Assembly: GCA_024516155.1 (NCBI GenBank)
Contig: JAJJXM010000190.1
Location: forward strand, 1 to 19,472
Reading direction: 5' to 3'
DNA: 19,472 nucleotides
Origin: Pyronema omphalodes
Taxonomy: Eukaryota; Ascomycota; Pezizomycetes; Pezizales; Pyronemataceae
Position 1 is the first letter of the stretch; each line of letters opens with the position of its first letter. The position numbers and the translations under genes are program-made. Below the pieces are notes generated by a model, which saw only the letters and a list, made by a program, of their open reading frames with translations, was not told where the DNA came from and made no database searches. Shown here one piece after another: positions 14,423-19,472 of the stretch.

Positions 14423-16956
14423 AAAAACAAGGTGGACTTCTGGGGACGAAGAGTTCCGCCGAACCAGACAATCCGGAACCAGCCTACATGATATCGAGCG
14501 TAGGGCCATACCGGCGAGATGAAAAGATCATATTGAAAGTAGTAATAAAAGGAAAAGATAATCGAGAACACACCACGACGGCCATGGTGGACTGTGGAGC
14601 GACGGAGAACTTCATCGATAAGGAATATGCGGAAAAGGTGGGGATTCCGTTGAAAAAGAAGGACGTCCCACGAAGGGTGTTGGCAGTGGACGGACGAGAG
14701 ATAGCTAGTGGACCAGTCACCCACGAAGCTATGGTAAGATTACAGATCAACAACCATCAGGAGGATATTCGGCTGCATTGTATCACGATTGGAAACTCAC
14801 CTATCATTGTGGGACTTCCATGGCTCCGAACGCACAACCCCAGTATCGACTGGAACGAGGGAAGAGTTACGTTCGACTCGGCGCGTTGCGCTAAGAGGTG
14901 CCTAGGGACCTCGACCTCACCTCACGCGACCACGGTAACGGAAAACGACGCTATTCAGCAATATCGACTGGACACTGCGCAGGCCGCAGCCAGGGAAGAA
15001 AGAATATGCGAAGCAAGTTGGGAAGAAAGGAAGAAAACCTGGGGAAGTAGAACGAGGAAAAAGGAACAAGAAGCGGCGCCGTGGCGAAGAAGGATCGGAA
15101 AGGACCAGGAAAGAGAGGGGGAAGAGGAGCAACAAGGAAGGGTCCAAGTCGGGGCACAAGATGATCTCCTTCGAAGGGAGTTCGAGGAGGACATGGGAAA
15201 GGACGAAGAAGAAGAGGAGCTACAAGGAACCTGGGAAGACGGACAAGGTGATCCTCTTCAAATAAGGGTCGAGAAGGACCAGGAGGAGGAGGAACGACAA
15301 GAGATCGAAGGTAGCGAACAAAACGATCCTTTTCGAATGCAGACTGAGGAAAAGGACGGGAAAGAGGAGGAATGGAAAGAGTCCCGGGATGCTGCACAAA
15401 ACGATCCTTTTCGAATGCAGCCCGAAGGGAAAGAAGAAAAGGAGGAACGGAAACGGACCCGGGGAACTGCACAGAACGACCCTTTTCGAATGCAGCCCGA
15501 GGAAGGGGAAGAAATAAAAGAGGAACGGAAACGGATCCGGGATGGTGCAGAAAGGGATCCTTTTCGAATGCAGGCCGATGGAAACGAGGAAGATGGGGAA
15601 GATGAGGAGGAATCGGAAGGAAACTTTGACTGGATCGCGTACGCCGCCATGGGATCGCTACAGCAGGAGCGGTATGGCTCCGTTCGGGAACCCGTATCCC
15701 AGGGTTCAGCCAAACAGCAGGAACCGACCCCGCGTTCGGCTGGTGACATTGTTCCGGTCGAATATCACGACTTCTTGCATGTATTCGATAAGGAAGAAGT
15801 GTCGGGACGACCCCCACACCGTCATCACGACCATCGGATTCCGTTGGTGAAGGGAGGGGTTCCACCATTCGAACCCCTTCGAGCATTGGACGAGGGAAGG
15901 TTGAAAACGTTAAGAGAATACTTGGACACGAGCCTGGAGAAGGGATGGATACGCCGCTCGACATCACCGGCGGGGGCCCCGATTCATTTTGTGAAAAAGA
16001 AGGATGGCACACTAAGACTCTGTGTGGATTATCGGGGGCTTAACGAGATCACAGTGAAAGATAGAACACCTCTCCCGTTGATAGGGGAAGCGTTGGATCG
16101 ACTATCCAACGCAAAGATATACACGAAACTCGACGTACGGGACGCCTATCATAACCTGCGAATCGCAAAGGGGGACGAATGGAAGACCGCTTTTCGGACG
16201 AAATACGGTCTTTTTGAATATTTGGTCATGCCATTCGGTCTTACCAACGCTCCAGCATCCTTTCAGAGGTGGATGAACGAGGTCCTCAGCGACTATCTAG
16301 ACATCTTCTGTCTGGCATACCTCGACGACATCCTCATCTACTCGGATGATCTGCAGCAACACCAACAACATGTGAGAAAGGTTTTGGAACGGGTGGATAA
16401 GGTAAAGTTGAGGCTCAAGGCCTCAAAATGCGAGTTTCACACCACGGAGACGGAGTACTTGGGATATATCATCTCACCAACGGGGATAAGAATGGATCCG
16501 GAGAAGGTAAGAGCAGTGGCAGAATGGAGGGAACCGACAAACGTAAAGGGAATCCAGAGTTTCATAGGGTTCGCCAACTTCTATAGGAGGTTTATCCGGG
16601 ATTTTAGCAAGATTACGGCGCCTCTTACAAAACTGACGAGGAAGGATGTAACATGGAAATGGGACGACGCGGCTAAATCAGCATTCGAACAGCTGAAACG
16701 GGCAATGATTTCTGAACCTATCCTACGACATTTTGACCCCACAAAACCCTTAACCCTGGAGACAGATGCGTCGGATTACGCCATCGGAGCAGTCTGCTCG
16801 CAACCGGACGACCAAGGCATCCTACATCCCTTGGGATATTTCTCGCGCAAACTGAAGGACCCGGAATTAAATTACGATATACACGATAAAGAACTCCTCG
16901 CCATAGTTGAAGGGCTAAATAAATGGGGGTACCTACTGCAAGAATACTCGACACAA
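14404..16956 (+). CDS. pol: Pol part 1: protease, repeat linker, reverse transcriptase, start of RNase H
   Basis: The frame is -1 relative to gag. The aspartic protease has the active-site triad as AMVDCGATENFID (14581-14620) with later IIVGLPWL. From about 14990 to 15650 a Glu/Lys/Arg-rich linker carries six imperfect repeats of a DPFRMQ-type motif. RT begins near 15840 (GWIRRSTSPAGAPIHFVKKKDG, split here as GWIRRS and HFVKKKDGT) with RLCVDYRGLN, KLDVRDAYHN, MPFGLTNAPASFQ and the catalytic YLDD at 16318-16329. RNase H starts with LETDASDYAIGAV (about 16757) and reaches ELLAIVEGLNKWG. After about 16956 one extra base puts the frame out, and it ends at a TAA (16978-16980). RT and protease motifs are complete. 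Confidence 0.9.
15163..15600 (+). repeat. Six imperfect coding repeats in the protease-RT linker
   Basis: Units begin at about 15163 (DDLLRRE), 15250 (GDPLQIR), 15325 (NDPFRMQ), 15403 (NDPFRMQ), 15478 (NDPFRMQ) and 15556 (RDPFRMQ). Spacings are 87, 75, 78, 75 and 78 bases, all multiples of three, with Glu/Lys/Arg-rich filler. The last four share the near-identical 18-mer GATCCTTTTCGAATGCAG. Length stays in frame, which suggests growth of the repeat while the protein was under selection. Confidence 0.85.
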
Positions 16957-17311
16957 GATTACTATATTGACGGACCATAAAAATTTGGAATATTGGACTA
17001 CAAAAAAAGACCTAAACCTACGGCAGGCAAGGTGGGCGGAAATGTTGGCGAATTACGACTTCGCAATAACGTATCAACCCGGCAAACTGGCGGGAAAGCC
17101 CGACATCCTATCAAGAGAATCAGGAGATTCTCCTTGGGAAGGGGAGCTGAAACACAGGCAGAACAGGGAACGAGTTCTTTTGCCGCCGCAGACCTTCTGG
17201 ATCAACTCTGCCGAGGTCATGGAAATACAGGTCGACGAGGAATTGTTAAAAGAAATCCAACAGAAAACAAGGGAGGATCAGGAGATACAGGAGATATTAA
17301 GGAAATTATGA
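16957..17311 (+). pseudogene. Pol part 2: rest of RNase H and connector, +1 frame
   Basis: From the frameshift point (between 16951 and 16957) the conserved sequence continues one frame over. It reads TDHKNLEYWTTKKDLNLRQ, ARWAEMLANYDF and PGKLAGKPDILSR, the classic Ty3/gypsy RNase H end and the connector to integrase. It stops at TGA 17309-17311, and integrase sequence follows in the same frame, so this TGA is an in-frame nonsense mutation. One extra base in CACAAGATTAC would explain the shift. Confidence 0.8.
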
Positions 17312-18231
17312 ACTGGGGAGAAGATAGACCGGAAGGTGGCATTGGGACTTTGCGAAGAACGGGAGGGGCTGTTGCTGTATGAGGGGTTGATATGGGTACC
17401 AGACGACCACGAGTTGCGGCTACGGCTCCTACATGACCACCATGATGCACTCGTTGCGGGACACCCAGGGCGGGCGAGGACCTTGGAGTTAATCAGTAGG
17501 AACTATTATTGGCCTCAGCAACGCCAATATGTCAACCGATACGTAGACCACTGCGATACCTGCAAGAGGATTAAGCCAGTTAGGCACGCTCCTTTCGGGC
17601 TCCTGAAGCCCTTACAGCCACCATCGAGGCCGTGGGATTCGGTGTCCATGGATTTTATCACTGGACTGCCGTCAAGAGGAGGAAACAACGCCCTATGGGT
17701 AATTGTGGATCGGTTCACGAAGATGGCTCACTTCGTGGCCTGTGCGGATACGATGGGGCCGAAGGAACTGGCGGATGGATTCCTGAGGCATGTGGTCAGG
17801 GCCCACGGACTTCCTAACGATATCGTCTCCGACCGCGGGTCTCTATTCACCTCGACGTTTTGGAAGCGAGTGATGGGGGCAATGGGGACGTCAAGGAAGC
17901 TCAGCACCGCATTCCACCCCGAGACCGACGGACAGACCGAACGCACGAACGCCACCCTCGAACAGTACCTGCGGGCGTACTGCAATTACCAGCAGGACGA
18001 CTGGGAAAAGCTACTCCCAATGGCGGAGTTTTGCTATAACAACACTCAATCCGAGACAACAAAGGTAACCCCCTTTTTCGCGAATTATGGGTATCATCCG
18101 CGGTTCGCACCCAGCCTAGGAAAAATAGAAGGAGGATCCCCGGCGGTGGCGGAATACGTCTCAGCCCTCACCAACCTCCACCGGGAACTACAGGCAGAAA
18201 TCGGATATGCACAGGCTGCCCAGGCAGAACA
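17312..18231 (+). CDS. Pol part 3: integrase core
   Basis: Same frame as 16967-17311, separated by one TGA. It has a His/Cys zinc-binding module (HDHHDALVAGHPG, then CDTCKRIK, about 17430-17570) and an rve catalytic core with the D,D35E triad: SMDFITGLP, VSDRGSLFTS and HPETDGQTERTNATLEQYL. NATLEQYLRAYCNY follows. The integrase inserts element cDNA into the genome. At 18232 the frame enters a solo LTR and stops at 18248-18250; it resumes in the same frame at 18761. The nearest ATG (17400 region) is not a real start because integrase is released from the polyprotein. Confidence 0.88.
18227..18231. repeat. Target duplication of solo LTR (left)
   Basis: GAACA, repeated at 18761-18765. Five-base duplications are usual for Ty3/gypsy integrases. 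Confidence 0.88.
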
Positions 18232-18760
18232 TGTCACGGCACACGGCTGACGAGCCGTTGTGTTGCGTCATCATGTTGTCGTGGTTGTTGATTGAGATCG
18301 TGCCGTTGTCTTGCCGTGTTGTGTTGCCGTTGTGTTGTTGTGTTGTTGTGTGTGCCGTGCCATGTTGACTGAGAGAATGATTGATGATGGATGACGTACC
18401 ACCAGCTGGAGAGCTGTGGCGTCGCAGTTGAATCGATGGAGAACGGAAGCTCATGTAGCGATGATTGTATGACGGCCCAGCAAGAGTGCTGGCCGCCCCT
18501 TTGTACATAAGGAGGCTTGCCTCCCCGTTGTCGAGATTCTCCATCGAACGTCTTGTGTCTTCTCCTGACTCCTAATATAAGAATTCCTCTCTTAAGTCCT
18601 ACGTCACTCTTGTCCTTGTCCCTGTCCCTGTTTAGTGTGCCGTCCGTCTGACGAGCACTTCGGTCCTTGTCCTGCCGTTCCCCGTTCCGGAACCTGCCTA
18701 GTCCCTCTTTCCGGTAGTGTTCAGTGTGTCCCTTGAACGTCCGTTCTCGTGTCCCTGACA
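18232..18760. mobile_element. Solo LTR (529 bp) inside the integrase gene
   Basis: It begins TGTCACGGCACACGG and ends CGTGTCCCTGACA, with inverted TGTCA/TGACA ends and a GAACA target duplication. Removing it with one duplication restores the integrase frame exactly. It holds a low-complexity GTTGTGTT-rich stretch (about 18256-18365), an 11-bp inverted repeat (18433-18443/18537-18547) enclosing smaller hairpins, and a TATA-like AATATAAG (18574-18581). It has no coding sequence. Apart from the first seven bases it does not resemble the 5' LTR at 12475, so it is another family. It arose by LTR-LTR recombination after insertion (known mechanism). Orientation is probably plus from the TATA box. 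Confidence 0.9.
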
Positions 18761-18765
18761 GAACA
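18761..18765. repeat. Target duplication of solo LTR (right)
   Basis: GAACA, matching 18227-18231. Confidence 0.88.
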
Positions 18766-19128
18766 GGCAAATCGGAAGAGACACCCGGATCCCGTACTCA
18801 GGGAGGGGGATAGGGTGTGGTTGCGGAGGAAAAACGTGAAGACAACTCGCCCATCCAGCAAGTTGGATTGCAAGCTGATGGGACCATACACCATCCTCGA
18901 GCGAGTGGGGACGAGAGCGTATAAATTGGATCTCCCCGCCAGTGTGAAAATACACCCCGTATTCCACATCTCATTGCTCGAGCTGGCTCAACCCACCCTT
19001 ACACCAATCCCCGGGCACGTCCAACCTCCTCCCCCACCAATTGTTATTGAGGACGAAGAGGAATGGGAAGTGGAGGAGATAGTTGATTCCCGCTATCATC
19101 GAAACCGACTCCAGTATCGTGTACGAGG
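18766..19128 (+). CDS. Pol part 4: integrase C-terminus, GPY/F module and truncated chromodomain
   Basis: This continues integrase in frame after the solo LTR: NRKRHPDPVLREGDRVWLRRKN, here in two parts NRKRHPDPV and REGDRVWLR. The GPY/F module follows (KLMGPYTILERVG, YKLDLP, HPVFHISLL, about 18880-18985), then a Pro-rich hinge and the first strands of a chromodomain (EEEWEVEEIVDSRYH, LQYRV, about 19056-19125). The chromodomain breaks off before its aromatic-cage Trp and C-terminal helix because LINE gamma starts at about 19129. Chromodomains guide integration to heterochromatin marks (family knowledge). The apparent continuation to 19270 is LINE 5' UTR and not protein. Confidence 0.88.
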
Positions 19129-19472
19129 ACACCACACAGCAACCGCTGACCCCCCCCTGCATTTGCGACAACAACAACAATTTCCCCGATTTTCGAATCG
19201 GCAATCGATTTCTCACCTCGGAATTACCCCGAATCTCGATTTTCGGAACCCAGCTACCGTTTACCGTTGAGATTCAGCGGAAAAACGCGATTCTGGGACC
19301 TCCGGGCCGGATTCCGGGCACTTTCATCAACGCCGCCCCACCACCCGCCCCCCCAATCATCAAACCGACCTCATTTTCGGTTTCGGCATACCGAAATCCC
19401 CCCCCCTCCAAATTCCCCCCCCACCAGCAGCACTGGTTGTGGTGATCCCCCAAATTTCCCCCCCTCCGGACC
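19129..19472 (+). mobile_element. LINE gamma: 5' end and 5' UTR
   Basis: It starts with ACACCACACAGCAACCGC and a run of eight C, the same terminus as LINE alpha (8911, other strand), and continues collinear with alpha's 5' UTR to the window edge with only scattered differences. ORF1 would start about 100 bases beyond the edge. No gene is seen in this stretch. It is inserted in the chromodomain of the gypsy element, so it is among the youngest insertions of this part. Confidence 0.88.

Larger units (their letters stand above)
12475..19128 (+). mobile_element. Ty3/gypsy chromovirus-type LTR retrotransposon, 3' end off-window
   Basis: The order is LTR, leader, gag, protease, linker, RT, RNase H, integrase, GPY/F and partial chromodomain. 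It is inserted in element E. It is disabled by a GTG at the gag start, a frameshift near 16957, a TGA at 17309-17311, a solo LTR at 18232-18760 and LINE gamma at 19129. Its 3' LTR should lie right of gamma. Confidence 0.9.

Noticed and set aside
14421..14429. A AAA AAC slippery run at the gag/pol boundary
   Set aside because: It starts at the last bases of the gag stop codon and lies behind it, so ribosomes in the gag frame would already have ended. G GGA AAA upstream fits better.
14951..16012. Long minus-strand open frame opposite the pol linker
   Set aside because: It is antisense to a clear Pol protein and its Pro/Ser/Phe-rich composition mirrors the Glu/Lys/Arg-rich codons of pol.

Overview
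The window is almost entirely transposable elements, nested inside one another, with no host gene, tRNA, rRNA or CRISPR array that I can recognise. The content points to a filamentous fungus, probably an ascomycete: LINE (non-LTR) elements whose ORF1 carries zinc knuckles and whose ORF2 is endonuclease plus reverse transcriptase (Tad1-like in general look), next to a chromodomain-containing Ty3/gypsy element. The species cannot be fixed from the sequence.

Left part (1-8911). A LINE here called alpha runs on the minus strand from its 5' end near 8911 (5' UTR, then ORF1, then ORF2) to 1053. Alpha is cut by three later insertions. Copy C (5616-7624) lies in ORF1, copy B (2499-4474) lies in the endonuclease region of ORF2, and copy A (plus strand, ending at 1052) lies in the reverse transcriptase region. 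When B and C are skipped, both alpha reading frames continue without a stop, so alpha was probably coding when it was hit. Its catalytic RT motif lies off the left edge.

Middle part (8912-12474). Pieces of an older LINE, beta, on the minus strand show an endonuclease fragment joined in the wrong order to an ORF1 zinc-knuckle fragment. Beta is interrupted by element E at about 10009, and E is interrupted by copy D (10122-12116).

Copies B, C and D are about 2 kb each. Each has one ORF1-like reading frame (coiled coil, basic tail, no endonuclease or RT), a 5' terminus shared with the autonomous LINE, and a 3' hairpin plus (CAAA)n tail. A and E carry the same coding module or its remnant, but have another 3' UTR ending in (AAAT)n. 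They look like ORF1-only, non-autonomous LINE passengers comparable to mammalian HAL1.

Right part (12475-19472). A Ty3/gypsy chromovirus on the plus strand is apparently inserted in E. Its parts in order are a 5' LTR, a self-complementary primer-binding site of the Tf1 type, gag, a -1 frameshift signal, protease, an unusual repeat-bearing linker, RT, RNase H, integrase, GPY/F and the start of a chromodomain. It is decayed by a non-ATG gag start, one frameshift and one TGA stop. It is also interrupted by a 529-bp solo LTR of another family (5-bp target duplication GAACA) and truncated in the chromodomain by the 5' end of another LINE, gamma, which leaves the window on the right.

Order of insertion inferred from nesting: beta first. 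E then inserted into beta, and D and the gypsy element into E. The solo-LTR element and gamma then inserted into gypsy. Separately, alpha inserted into beta, followed by A, B and C into alpha.
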